A stretch of 64,000 nt of DNA from Betaproteobacteria bacterium (GTDB taxonomy: Bacteria; Pseudomonadota; Gammaproteobacteria; Burkholderiales; Rhodocyclaceae), in the NCBI GenBank assembly GCA_028065725.1, contig JAPTVL010000435.1, positions 1 through 64,000 of the forward strand, read 5' to 3'. Under the pieces are notes generated by a model. The model did not search any database and was not told the DNA's origin. It worked only from the letters and a program-made list of their open reading frames with translations. This document shows, piece by piece, positions 31,671 to 44,802 of this stretch (position 1 is its first letter; the number at the start of each line of letters is the position of its first letter). A program made the position numbers and the translations under genes.

Positions 31671-32515
31671 ACCCACCAAAACAGAAGGGCCTGGGAAGGG
31701 GCCTGGACGCCCTGCTGGCGGCCAACAATACCCCCGAAACGCAGCGCCAGGAGATGCTCGGCGTCGGCGTCCTGCAGCCGGGCAAATACCAGCCGCGTAC
31801 GCGCATGGATCCGGGCTCGCTGGAAGAGCTGGCGGCGTCGATCAAGGCCCAGGGCCTGATCCAGCCGATATCGGTGCGGCCGCTGGGCGCCGGCCGTCAT
31901 GAAATCATCGCCGGCGAACGGCGCTGGCGGGCGGCGCAGATCGCCGGGCTCGCCGAGGTGCCGGTACTGATCCGCAACATCCCCGACGATGCCGCGCTGG
32001 CCATGTCGCTGATCGAAAACATCCAGCGCGAAGACCTCAATCCGCTCGAGGAAGCCGCCGGTATCCAGCGCCTGATCGACGAATTCCAGATGACCCACCA
32101 GCAGGCCGCCGATGCCGTCGGCCGCTCGCGTTCGGCGGCATCCAATCTGCTGCGCCTGCTGCAACTGGCAAAACCCGCGCAGGACATGCTGATGGCCGGC
32201 GACATCGAAATGGGCCATGCTAGGGCGCTGCTGCCATTGTCCAAGAGCGAGCAGGGCCGGGTTGCCGCACTGGTCGTGGACAAGGGTTTTTCGGTGCGCG
32301 AGACCGAGCGCATGGTCGCGCGCGAACTGAATCCGCCCGTCAAGAAAGGCGCCGACAGGAAGCCCGATCGCGATCTGTTGCGGCTCGAAGAAGAGCTCTC
32401 CGATCGGCTGGGCGCCACGGTCAAGATCAGCGCCAATCGCAAGGGCGGCGGCAGTCTGACCATCCGCTTCGGCAGTCTTGACCAGCTCGACGGCCTGCTG
32501 GCGCGGCTTGGCTAG
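31667..32515 (+). CDS. parB: Chromosome partitioning protein ParB (Spo0J)
   Basis: The 282-residue CTP-dependent clamp loads at parS and spreads along DNA. The N-terminal CTPase/nuclease-like domain has the ParB box GAGRHEIIAGERRWRAAQIAG near 75-100 and ENIQREDLNPLEEA near 125. A helix-turn-helix follows (MTHQQAADAVGRSRSAASN). The C-terminal dimerisation domain ends SLDQLDGLLARLG. The start is GTG at 31667, overlapping parA by four bases. The cognate parS sites are upstream of mnmG. Confidence 0.96.
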   Translation: MNPPKQKGLGRGLDALLAANNTPETQRQEMLGVGVLQPGKYQPRTRMDPGSLEELAASIKAQGLIQPISVRPLGAGRHEIIAGERRWRAAQIAGLAEVPVLIRNIPDDAALAMSLIENIQREDLNPLEEAAGIQRLIDEFQMTHQQAADAVGRSRSAASNLLRLLQLAKPAQDMLMAGDIEMGHARALLPLSKSEQGRVAALVVDKGFSVRETERMVARELNPPVKKGADRKPDRDLLRLEEELSDRLGATVKISANRKGGGSLTIRFGSLDQLDGLLARLG

Positions 32516-32621
32516 CTCGCGGACCTTGGTATTACGCCTTTGGCATTATGGCGACGGCGGCTGCAAGTCCGCGGAAAGCGTTCGGACAGCTCAAAAAATG
32601 GCGCGCTGCAACATAAAATAA

Positions 32622-32650
32622 TTGACAACCAATGATCAATGGCCTATATT
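32622..32650 (+). promoter_or_regulatory. Strong sigma-70 promoter of the atp operon
   Basis: TTGACA (32622-32627) and TATATT (32645-32650) with exactly 17 bp between them, 33 bases before atpI. The AT-rich context contrasts with the surroundings. It should be strong and constitutive, in keeping with ATP synthase expression. Confidence 0.85.
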
Positions 32651-32682
32651 CGCGGGCTTTTGGAAGCGGCCTGGTCTTATAG

Positions 32683-34193
<1,511 letters not shown>

Positions 34194-34225
34194 TCGTCTT
34201 CCCTAACGCTTAAGGAGCGATTACC

Positions 34226-34696
34226 GTGAATCTGAACGCAACGCTGTTTGCCCAGCTGGTTGTGTTCCTCATTTTGGCGTGGTTCACGATGAAGTTCGTG
34301 TGGCCGCCCATCATGAAGGCACTCGATGAGCGCGCGGGCAAGATCGCCGACGGGCTTGCGGCCGCAGACAAGGCCAAAGCCGATCTGGCGCATGCTGAAA
34401 AGAAGGCCTCCGACGAACTGCGCAAGGCGCGCGAGTCGGCTGCCGAGTTTCGCAGCGGCGCCGAGAAGCAGGTAGCCCAGTTGATCGAGGAAGCCCGTGC
34501 CGAAGGCGCGCGCATCGTCAACGCCGCCCGCGAAGCCGCCGAGGCCGAAGCCGCCGCAGCATCGCAGCGCGCCAGGGAGGCTCTGCGCGAGCACGTCGCC
34601 GTTCTGGCGGTAGCTGGTGCCGAGCGCATCCTGCGCAAGGAGATCAACGCCCAGGCCCACGCCGAGCTGCTGACGCAACTCAAGTCGGAACTGTAA
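34226..34696 (+). CDS. atpF: ATP synthase F0 subunit b
   Basis: The protein of 156 residues forms the peripheral stalk. One N-terminal membrane helix ([20 protein letters not shown]) is followed by a long charged helical domain rich in alanine, glutamate and arginine that dimerises as a right-handed coiled coil and contacts subunit delta. Length equals that of E. coli b (156). It is next to atpH in the conserved order. Confidence 0.96.
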   Translation: MNLNATLFAQLVVFLILAWFTMKFVWPPIMKALDERAGKIADGLAAADKAKADLAHAEKKASDELRKARESAAEFRSGAEKQVAQLIEEARAEGARIVNAAREAAEAEAAAASQRAREALREHVAVLAVAGAERILRKEINAQAHAELLTQLKSEL

Positions 34697-34702
34697 GCTG
34701 CC

Positions 34703-35251
34703 ATGGCCGAAAACGTCACCCTTGCGCGTCCCTATGCCGAGGCCGCCTATCAGCTGGCCAAGAGCGGAAATGCGCTGGCGGCCTGGTCCGATGTGCTGTC
34801 GCGGCTTTCCGCTGTCGCGGCTCGTCCGGAAATGGAAGAATGCATCGGCAATCCGCGCCTGAGTCCTGTCCAGCTGGCGCAGCTCTGCCTCGATGTGGTC
34901 GTCGGCGACGCCAAGTCCGGCTTGTCGGCCGACCAGCAGAATTTCATCCGCGTACTGGCCAACAACGACCGCCTCATCGTCCTGCCCGAGATCGCCGAGC
35001 TGTTCAACGAGCTCAAGCATGGCCATGAGGGCGTCAAGGACGCCGAGATTACTTCGGCCTTCGCCCTCGACGACGCGACGCTGAAAACACTCGTGGCTGA
35101 TCTCGAACGCAAGTTCGATTGCAAGATCCAGGCGACCGTCAAGGTCGATGCCGAACTCATCGGTGGCGTGCGCATAGCCGTCGGCGATGAAGTGATTGAC
35201 GCCTCGGTCCGCGGCAAGCTTGCTGCCATGGCCACCGCGCTAAAGAACTAG
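34703..35251 (+). CDS. atpH: ATP synthase F1 subunit delta
   Basis: The 182-residue soluble subunit links the peripheral stalk to the top of the alpha3-beta3 ring. It starts [17 protein letters not shown], and the C-terminal domain has the family segment [21 protein letters not shown]. It lies 6 bp after atpF and 10 bp before atpA, in the standard order. Length is close to E. coli delta (177). Confidence 0.96.
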   Translation: MAENVTLARPYAEAAYQLAKSGNALAAWSDVLSRLSAVAARPEMEECIGNPRLSPVQLAQLCLDVVVGDAKSGLSADQQNFIRVLANNDRLIVLPEIAELFNELKHGHEGVKDAEITSAFALDDATLKTLVADLERKFDCKIQATVKVDAELIGGVRIAVGDEVIDASVRGKLAAMATALKN

Positions 35252-35261
35252 GAGCAACTCG

Positions 35262-36800
<1,539 letters not shown>

Positions 36801-36826
36801 TCGCGCAGCGCTGACGGGGAGCGATC

Positions 36827-37708
36827 ATGGCAGGCAGCAAAGAGATCCGCACCAAGATCAAGAGCGTCCAGAACACGCGCAAGATCACCAAGGCCATGGA
36901 GATGGTGGCCGCATCCAAGATGCGCAAGGCGCAGGAACGGATGCGCGCCGCACGTCCCTATAGCGAGAAGATCCGCCGCCTGGCGGCCAATCTTTCCCAG
37001 GCCAACGTGACCGAATACCGCCACGCTTTCCTCGGCCGTACCAAGGCCGCGGTAGCCAAGCGCGTCGGACTGATCGTGGTGACCACGGACAAGGGCCTCT
37101 GCGGTGGCCTCAACACCAACATCCTGCGCCAGGCGCTGAACAACATGCGCCAGTGGCAAGCCGACGGCGCAACGGAGATTCGCGTCACCTGTATCGGCAA
37201 CAAGGGGCTTGGCTTCATGCAGCGCATGGGCGCCAATGTAATTTCCCAGGTGACGCATCTGGGCGATACCCCGCATATGGAAAAGCTGATCGGACCGATG
37301 AAGGTCATGATCGACGCGTTCCAGGCCGGTGAGCTGGATGCCGTGCATATCGCCTACACCCGCTTCATCAACACCATGAAGCAGGAGCCGGTGATCGAGC
37401 CGCTGTTGCCGCTGTCGGGCGAGCGCATGGGTACGCCGGATCGGAGCTGGGACTATTTGTACGAACCCGATGCGCAGACCGTGATCGACGAACTGCTGGT
37501 GCGTTACGTCGAAGCGCTGATCTATCAGGGCGTGGCCGAAAACATGGCTTCCGAGCAATCGGCGCGCATGGTGGCGATGAAGGCGGCGACCGACAACGCG
37601 GGCAACGTGATCAAGGAATTGCAGCTGGTGTACAACAAGGCGCGCCAGGCGGCGATCACCAAGGAAATCTCGGAAATCGTTGGCGGCGCTGCCGCCATCG
37701 CGGGCTAA
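36827..37708 (+). CDS. atpG: ATP synthase F1 subunit gamma
   Basis: The 293-residue central shaft couples c-ring rotation to conformational change in beta. The N-terminal helix starts [20 protein letters not shown], and the C-terminal helix ends [20 protein letters not shown] with conserved GGAAA. The Rossmann-like middle contains [13 protein letters not shown]. It sits between atpA and atpD. Confidence 0.97.
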   Translation: MAGSKEIRTKIKSVQNTRKITKAMEMVAASKMRKAQERMRAARPYSEKIRRLAANLSQANVTEYRHAFLGRTKAAVAKRVGLIVVTTDKGLCGGLNTNILRQALNNMRQWQADGATEIRVTCIGNKGLGFMQRMGANVISQVTHLGDTPHMEKLIGPMKVMIDAFQAGELDAVHIAYTRFINTMKQEPVIEPLLPLSGERMGTPDRSWDYLYEPDAQTVIDELLVRYVEALIYQGVAENMASEQSARMVAMKAATDNAGNVIKELQLVYNKARQAAITKEISEIVGGAAAIAG

Positions 37709-37716
37709 CGGTTTAA

Positions 37717-39132
<1,416 letters not shown>

Positions 39133-39138
39133 TCAAGG

Positions 39139-39206
39139 GAAGGGAGAAGGGAGAAGGGAGAAGGGTAGAACCTTCCGCACCCTTCCCCCTTCCCCCTTCC
39201 CCCTTC
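39139..39206. repeat. Heptad-repeat hairpin between atpD and atpC
   Basis: The left arm (39139-39165) is a purine tract of GGGAGAA-type units, and the right arm (39180-39206) is a pyrimidine tract of CCCCCTT units. Folded back on itself, the structure has 27 positions with 24 Watson-Crick pairs and an A-C mismatch every seven bases (left-arm A at 39159, 39152 and 39145). The loop is 14 bases (39166-39179). Both strands also have several runs of three or more G, so G-quadruplex formation is possible. No such sequence occurs between other atp genes here. It could lower expression of epsilon relative to beta or mark a recent insertion. Confidence 0.85.
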
Positions 39207-39220
39207 ACAGGGGTAAAGTA

Positions 39221-39643
39221 ATGGCCATGACTATTCACGTGGACGTCGTCAGCGCCGAGGAGTCGATTTTCTCTGGCTTGGCGGAATTCGTCGTCTTGCC
39301 GGGCGAAGCGGGCGAGTTGGGCATCCTGCCCGGCCACATGCCGCTGATGACCCGGATCAAGCCGGGCGCGGTGCGTGTGCAGACCCAGGACGGCAGGGAG
39401 GAGTTGATCTTCGTCGCCGGCGGCTTGCTCGAAGTACAACCCGGGCTGGTCACTGTGCTGGCTGACACCGCGATCCGCGGTGCCGACCTCGACCAGGCCA
39501 AGGCTCTTGAAGCCAAAAAGCTGGCCGAGGAAGCGATGGCCAACCGCGTGTCCGAAATTGATTACGCGCGCGCCCAGGCCGAGTTGGCAGAAGCGATTGC
39601 GCAACTGGCGGCGATCGACAAGCTGCGCAAGCAGCGACACTGA
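39221..39643 (+). CDS. atpC: ATP synthase F1 subunit epsilon
   Basis: The 140-residue subunit sits on the central stalk and inhibits ATP hydrolysis. It begins [19 protein letters not shown], followed by the conserved beta-sandwich run [21 protein letters not shown]. The C-terminal alpha-helical hairpin is complete. It is the last gene of the operon and is followed by a strong terminator after 21 bp. The hairpin upstream ends 14 bases before the ATG, leaving room for the ribosome site GGGGTAAAG. Confidence 0.96.
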   Translation: MAMTIHVDVVSAEESIFSGLAEFVVLPGEAGELGILPGHMPLMTRIKPGAVRVQTQDGREELIFVAGGLLEVQPGLVTVLADTAIRGADLDQAKALEAKKLAEEAMANRVSEIDYARAQAELAEAIAQLAAIDKLRKQRH

Positions 39644-39664
39644 GCCGGACAAGACAGCAAAAAG

Positions 39665-39689
39665 AAGGGCAGCTTCGGCTGCCCTTTTT
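39665..39689 (+). terminator. Terminator of the atp operon
   Basis: Stem AAGGGCAGC/GCTGCCCTT with a TTCG tetraloop, then a T run to 39689. It closes the operon 22 bp after atpC. The A run ahead of the stem would let it also work weakly on the other strand. Confidence 0.93.
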
Positions 39690-39750
39690 GTTTATGTCCA
39701 TGGCGCTTCGCCGCGTACGGCAGTCCGGCACGTGGCGTTTCCTGAACAAG

Positions 39751-39770
39751 AGTCGGCGCCGGCCGCACGG
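39751..39770 (+). repeat. Dispersed 20-mer, intergenic copy
   Basis: AGTCGGCGCCGGCCGCACGG, two changes from the consensus. It lies between the atp terminator and the TetR gene, preceded by AAG. Confidence 0.7.
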
Positions 39771-39817
39771 TGACTCGCCGTATTGCGCGCCACATTTGCA
39801 AATGTTATAAGTTTAAA

Positions 39818-39840
39818 TTAGACTGTACTGTCTAGTCTAA
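39818..39840. promoter_or_regulatory. TTAGACT-N9-AGTCTAA operator candidate
   Basis: A 7-bp inverted repeat directly upstream of the TetR gene (ATG 39851) in an AT-rich stretch. TetR-family regulators typically bind such palindromes over their own promoter. The exact -35 and -10 boxes were not clear. Confidence 0.6.
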
Positions 39841-39850
39841 ACGGCAAATC

Positions 39851-40504
39851 ATGGAACTCCTGCTCGAACCCGATCTTCACGACTGCCGTGCGCGCCTGAT
39901 TCAGGCGGCGTCGGAAGTCTTCGTCGAAGAGGGTTACCGCGCCAGCGTGGAACGCGTGGCGGCTCGCGCCGGAGTCGCCCGGCAAACCCTCTACAACCAT
40001 TTCCCGTGCAAGGCGGATCTTTTCGGCGAGGTCGTCAGGCAGGCCACCGCCGCCCTGCTGATCACGCTGGATGCCGACCAGCAGACCCTGCGTGAGCGCT
40101 TGCTCCGCTTCGGCGCCTTGTACCGGCAGAAGCTCCTGAGTGCCGAGGGTCTCGGATTCTTTCGTACCCTGGCCGCCGAAACCGTGCGCTTCCCGGACCT
40201 CGCCGCCAGTTTTTATCGCAGCGGTCCGGCGCAGACCGCCGCGCGCCTGTCCGCGGTGCTGAAGGAAGCCATGGCGAAGGGCGAGCTGCGTTCCGCGTCG
40301 CCCGAGTTCGCTGCCAATTTACTGCTGTCCATGCTGGTCGGCGCCGACCGCAGCCGCTATTTGTTTTCCGGCGATCCGCCGCCCGACCCCGACCCGGAGC
40401 TTGTCGGTCAGATCATCGATTGTTATCTGCGAGCCTTCGCGCCGATTGCCGAGGCGCCCCTGCCTCCACCCTCCATCCCAGCCTCCCCACGGAGCATTCC
40501 ATGA
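39851..40504 (+). CDS. TetR/AcrR-family repressor of the RND operon
   Basis: The protein of 217 residues has an N-terminal TetR helix-turn-helix: RLIQAASEVFVEEGYRASVE, then RVAARAGVARQTLYNHFPCK. A ligand-binding helical domain follows to about 200, and the tail is proline-rich. Its stop overlaps the start of the adaptor gene (ATGA), so it is the first gene of the efflux operon and probably represses it until an inducer binds. A candidate operator is 11 bases upstream of the start. The inducer is unknown. Confidence 0.88.
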   Translation: MELLLEPDLHDCRARLIQAASEVFVEEGYRASVERVAARAGVARQTLYNHFPCKADLFGEVVRQATAALLITLDADQQTLRERLLRFGALYRQKLLSAEGLGFFRTLAAETVRFPDLAASFYRSGPAQTAARLSAVLKEAMAKGELRSASPEFAANLLLSMLVGADRSRYLFSGDPPPDPDPELVGQIIDCYLRAFAPIAEAPLPPPSIPASPRSIP

Positions 40505-41670
40505 GAAAAACCCTTCCCTTGCTGTTGCTTGCGCTCCTTGCCGCCTGCGGCGACGGTGGGAAAAAAGCGCCGTCGGGAGGTGCGCCCGGCGCCGGCATGC
40601 CGCCCCTTGAAGTCGATGTGATTACCGCCGCTGCCGCCAGCGCGACCATCACCCAGGATTTGCCGGGTCGGCTACAGGCAGTGCGTTCCGCGCAAGTGAG
40701 GGCTCGCGTCGAAGGCGTGGTCGAGAAGCGTCTGTTCACCGAGGGCACCGATGTCGCCGCCGGCACGCCCTTGTTCCGCATCGACGCCCGCACCTACCAG
40801 GCCCAGGCGGCGTCCGCCGCCGCCGACCTGGCTGCGGCGCAGGCGGTGTTCGCCCGCTACCGGCCGCTGCTCGAAATCAAGGCGGTCAGCCAGCAGGAAT
40901 TCGATGCCGCCGAGGCACGCGTCAAGCAGGCCGAAGCCGCCTCGGCGAAAGCCCGGCTGGATCTCGAAAACGCCGTGCCGCCAGCGCCGATTTCCGGGCG
41001 CATCGGCCGTGCGCTGGTCACCGAAGGCGCGCTGGTGGGCAAGGGCGAGGCGACGCATCTGGTCACCATCGAGCAGCTCGATCCGATCCGCGTCGAGTTT
41101 TCCCAAGCCTATTCCGACCTGTTGCGCCTGCAGCAGGCGGTCAGGAGCGGCAAGCAGAAAAAGGCCGATGCCGCCAAAGTCGAACTGGTGCTCGAAGACG
41201 GTTCGCTCTATGCGGAAAAGGGCCGACTCCAGTTCACCGACCTGGCGGTCGATCCGAACAGCGGCGCCGTCCTGTTGCGCGCGGAGTTCCCCAATCCGCG
41301 CCACGAGCTGCTGCCCGGCACCTTCGTCCGCATCCGCTTCCCGCAGGCCCTGCTCGACAGCGCCATCCGCATCCCGCAACGCGCGGTGCAGGGCGGTGCC
41401 CAGGGTCAATTCGTGATGACGGTCGATGCCGAAGGCAAGGTAGTGCCGCGGCCGATCAAGACCAGCACCATGGCCGGCGGCGACTTCATCGTCGATGAGG
41501 GCCTGAAAGGCGGCGAGCTGGTAATCGTCAATGGCCTGCAGAAGGCCAGGCCGGGCGCCGTGGTGAAACCGCTGCCCTGGACCCCGGGCGCGCCGGTCAT
41601 GGCGCCCGGCAAGGCGGCCGCAGCCCCGGCTCCTGCCTCCGCCGCCACGCCGAATGAAGAAAAAAAGTAA
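40501..41670 (+). CDS. RND efflux periplasmic adaptor (membrane fusion lipoprotein)
   Basis: A 389-residue lipoprotein with lipobox LAACGDGG (cysteine at about 16) that links the inner-membrane pump to the outer-membrane channel. The biotinyl-lipoyl half motifs are GRLQAVRSAQVRARVEGVVE and VPPAPISGRIGRALVTEGAL, with a coiled-coil hairpin between. The C-terminal tail from about 355 is alanine and proline-rich. It resembles AcrA/MexA of the HAE1 class. It overlaps tetR by four bases and is 3 bp before the pump gene. Confidence 0.93.
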   Translation: MRKTLPLLLLALLAACGDGGKKAPSGGAPGAGMPPLEVDVITAAAASATITQDLPGRLQAVRSAQVRARVEGVVEKRLFTEGTDVAAGTPLFRIDARTYQAQAASAAADLAAAQAVFARYRPLLEIKAVSQQEFDAAEARVKQAEAASAKARLDLENAVPPAPISGRIGRALVTEGALVGKGEATHLVTIEQLDPIRVEFSQAYSDLLRLQQAVRSGKQKKADAAKVELVLEDGSLYAEKGRLQFTDLAVDPNSGAVLLRAEFPNPRHELLPGTFVRIRFPQALLDSAIRIPQRAVQGGAQGQFVMTVDAEGKVVPRPIKTSTMAGGDFIVDEGLKGGELVIVNGLQKARPGAVVKPLPWTPGAPVMAPGKAAAAPAPASAATPNEEKK

Positions 41671-41673
41671 GCC

Positions 41674-44600
41674 ATGATCCCAAAATTCTTCATCGACCGG
41701 CCGATCTTCGCCTGGGTCATCGCCATCATCATCGTGCTCGGCGGCCTGCTCGCCCTGCGCCAGCTGCCGGTGGCGAGCTATCCGGCGGTGGCGCCGCCGG
41801 CGCTGGCGATCACGGTCAACTACCCCGGCGCCTCGGCCAAGGTGGTCGAGGAAACCGCGGTGGCGCTGATCGAACAGGAGCTCAACGGCATCGAGAACCT
41901 GCTCTACATGGAGTCCGCCTCCGAGCAGAACATCGGCACCATCACCCTGACCTTCCAGGCCGGCACCAACCTCGACCTGGCCTCGGTGGAAACGCAGAAC
42001 CGCATCAAGCGTGCCGAACCGCGTCTGCCCGAAGAGGCGCGGCGCCTGGGCATCACCGTGGTCAAGTCGGCGCGCAACTACCTGATGTTCATTTCCCTGT
42101 TTTCGCCGGACAAGTCCCAGGACAACGTCGCGCTCGGCAGCTACGCGGCGGCCAACGTGCTGGAAAGCATCCGCCGCACGCCGGGCGTGGGCGAGGCAAT
42201 CCTGTTCGGCACCGAGTATTCGATGCGGCTGTGGCTCAAGCCCGAGCGCCTGATGGCCTTCGGCCTGACCCCGGCCGACGTGGCGAAGGCGGTGCGCGCA
42301 CAGAACGCCCAGATCGCCACCGGTGAACTGGGCCAGGTGCCGGCCGCGCCGGGCCAGGAATATGCGGCCACCATCATCACCCAGGGCCGGCTGGCAACCC
42401 CCGAGGAGTTCGGCAACGTCATCATCAGGAGCGACGGCCGCGGCGCCACGGTGCGCGTCAAGGATGTCGCCCGCGTCGAACTCGGCGCGCAGGATTATTC
42501 GATTGCCGCCCGCGTCGATGGCCAGCCCACCGCCGCGATCGCGGTGCGCATGGCGCCGGGCGCCAATGCGCTCAACACCGCCAAGGCGGTCAATCACCGG
42601 ATGACCGAGCTGGCGAAATATTTTCCGCCGAGCATCTCCTGGATGGTGCCCTACGACACCTCGACTTTCGTCGACATCTCGATCCGCGAAGTGGTCAAGA
42701 CCCTGATCGAGGCCATGATCCTGGTGGTGCTGGTGATGTACCTGTTCCTCGAGAACGTGCGCGCCACTTTCATTCCGGCCGTGGTGGTGCCGGTGTCGCT
42801 GTTCGGTGCGCTGATCGGCCTGTATGTGCTCGGCTATTCGATCAACGTGCTGACCCTGTTCGCCATGGTGCTGGCCATCGCCATCGTCGTCGACGATGCC
42901 ATCGTCGTGATCGAGAACGTCGAGCGCATCATGAGCGAGGAAGGGCTCAGCCCGCGCGATGCGACGCGCAAGGCCATGGGCCAGATCATCAACGCCATCA
43001 TCGCCATCACCGTGGTGCTGACCGCGGTGTTCGTGCCCCTGCTGTTCTTCGGCGGTTCGGTCGGCGCGATCTACCGCCAGTTCGCGGTGACCCTGATCCT
43101 GACCATGGGCTTCTCGGCCATGATGGCGCTGACGCTGACACCGGCGCTGTGCGCGACGCTGCTCAAGCATGAACCGGGCGCCGACGACGTGATGCCGCAC
43201 AGCGGCTTCTTCGGCTGGTGGAACCGTTTCTTCGCCGCCACCGTGCAGCGCTACATCGGCGCCACGCGGCGCATGCTGGGCCGGCCGGGGCGCTGGCTGA
43301 TCGTTTATGCCACGATCCTGGCTGCCACCGGCTGGTTTTTCACCAAGCTGCCGGGCAGCTTCCTGCCCAGCGAAGACCAGGGCTACTTCCTCAGCATCGT
43401 CCAGCTGCCGCCGGCGGCGACGCGCGAGCGCAGCCTCGAAGTGCTCACCGCCGTCGAGCAGCACTACCTGGCGCAGAAGGAAGTTGCCCACGTCATCGGC
43501 GTGCTCGGCTTCTCCTTTTTCGGCCGCGGCCAGAACGCCGCGATCACCTTCGTCCGGCTCAAGAGCTGGGACGATCGGCCGCACAAGGACAACAGCGCGG
43601 AGTCCGTGGTGCAACGCGCCAACATGGCCTTCTTCCGCATCAAGCAGGCCATGATCTTTGCCATCAACGTGCCGCCGATTCCCGAACTGGCCGCCGTCGG
43701 TGGTTTCGATTTCCGCCTGCAGGATCGTGGCGGCCTCGGTCGCGACAAGCTGCTCGAGGCGCGCAACACGGCGCTCGGCCTGGCCGGGCAGAACCCGGCG
43801 CTGGTGGGGGTGCGGCCCGAAGGACAGGAGGCCGGGCCGCAGATCTTCCTCAGCGTGGACCGGGTCAAGGCCCGCGCGCTGGGCATCGACCTCGGCGAGC
43901 TCAACGACACGCTGCAAGCCACCCTGGGCACCGCCTACATCAACGACTTCGTGCGCGAAGGCCGCATCCTGCGCGTGCAGATGCAGGCCGAGGCCGACAC
44001 CCGGCGCACGCCCGAGGACCTGCTGCGGCTGCCGGTCAAGAACGCGCGTGGCGACATGATTCCGCTGGCCGAAATCGCCACGGCGAAATGGATCGTCGGC
44101 AGTCCCAAGCTCGACCGCTACAACGGCCTGCCCTCGATGAAAATCGCCGGCAATGCGGCGCCCGGGCGTTCGACCGGCGAGGCCTTGCTGGCGATGGAGG
44201 ACGTCGCCGCCAAGCTGCCGGCCGGCGTCGGCTTCGAGTGGTCGGGCAGCTCCTTCGAGGAACGGCTGTCCGGCACCCAGGCGCCCTTCCTGTTCGCCGT
44301 CTCGCTGATCGTGGTCTTCCTCTGCCTCGCGGCACTTTACGAGAGCTGGTCGATCCCGTTCGCGGTGATGCTGGTGGTACCGCTGGGCATCTTCGGCGCG
44401 GTGCTGGCGGTCAGCCTGCGCGGCCTGCCCAACGACGTGTATTTCAAGGTCGGCCTGATCGCCATCATCGGCCTCTCGGCGAAGAACGCGATCCTGATCA
44501 TCGAGTTCGCGCGCGAGTTGCAGGAGCAGGGCAAGGACCTGATCGAGGCCACGCTCGAAGCCTGCCGCCTGCGTTTCCGGCCGATCCTGATGACCTCGAT

Positions 44601-44802
44601 CGCCTTCATGTTCGGCGTGCTGCCGCTGGCGGTGTCCACCGGCGCCGGCGCCAACAGCCGGATCGCCATCGGCACCGGCGTGATCGGCGGCATGTTCGCC
44701 GCCACCGCGCTGGCGGTGTTCCTGGTCCCAGTATTTTTCGTCGTGGTGCGGCGCTTCTTCCCCGGCCATGCTCGCCACCACGAGGAGAAGCACGATGCGT
44801 AA
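41674..44802 (+). CDS. RND multidrug efflux pump (AcrB/MexB type)
   Basis: This 1042-residue trimeric proton-drug antiporter has 12 membrane helices and two large periplasmic loops. The family start MIPKFFIDRPIFAWVIAIII is present. The proton relay aspartates lie in AIAIVVDDAIVVIENVERI near 405-410, and GLSAKNAILIIEFA near 930 holds the conserved lysine. Length agrees with AcrB (1049). It probably exports hydrophobic compounds such as antibiotics, dyes, bile acids or solvents. It overlaps the channel gene by eight bases. Confidence 0.97.
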   Translation: MIPKFFIDRPIFAWVIAIIIVLGGLLALRQLPVASYPAVAPPALAITVNYPGASAKVVEETAVALIEQELNGIENLLYMESASEQNIGTITLTFQAGTNLDLASVETQNRIKRAEPRLPEEARRLGITVVKSARNYLMFISLFSPDKSQDNVALGSYAAANVLESIRRTPGVGEAILFGTEYSMRLWLKPERLMAFGLTPADVAKAVRAQNAQIATGELGQVPAAPGQEYAATIITQGRLATPEEFGNVIIRSDGRGATVRVKDVARVELGAQDYSIAARVDGQPTAAIAVRMAPGANALNTAKAVNHRMTELAKYFPPSISWMVPYDTSTFVDISIREVVKTLIEAMILVVLVMYLFLENVRATFIPAVVVPVSLFGALIGLYVLGYSINVLTLFAMVLAIAIVVDDAIVVIENVERIMSEEGLSPRDATRKAMGQIINAIIAITVVLTAVFVPLLFFGGSVGAIYRQFAVTLILTMGFSAMMALTLTPALCATLLKHEPGADDVMPHSGFFGWWNRFFAATVQRYIGATRRMLGRPGRWLIVYATILAATGWFFTKLPGSFLPSEDQGYFLSIVQLPPAATRERSLEVLTAVEQHYLAQKEVAHVIGVLGFSFFGRGQNAAITFVRLKSWDDRPHKDNSAESVVQRANMAFFRIKQAMIFAINVPPIPELAAVGGFDFRLQDRGGLGRDKLLEARNTALGLAGQNPALVGVRPEGQEAGPQIFLSVDRVKARALGIDLGELNDTLQATLGTAYINDFVREGRILRVQMQAEADTRRTPEDLLRLPVKNARGDMIPLAEIATAKWIVGSPKLDRYNGLPSMKIAGNAAPGRSTGEALLAMEDVAAKLPAGVGFEWSGSSFEERLSGTQAPFLFAVSLIVVFLCLAALYESWSIPFAVMLVVPLGIFGAVLAVSLRGLPNDVYFKVGLIAIIGLSAKNAILIIEFARELQEQGKDLIEATLEACRLRFRPILMTSIAFMFGVLPLAVSTGAGANSRIAIGTGVIGGMFAATALAVFLVPVFFVVVRRFFPGHARHHEEKHDA

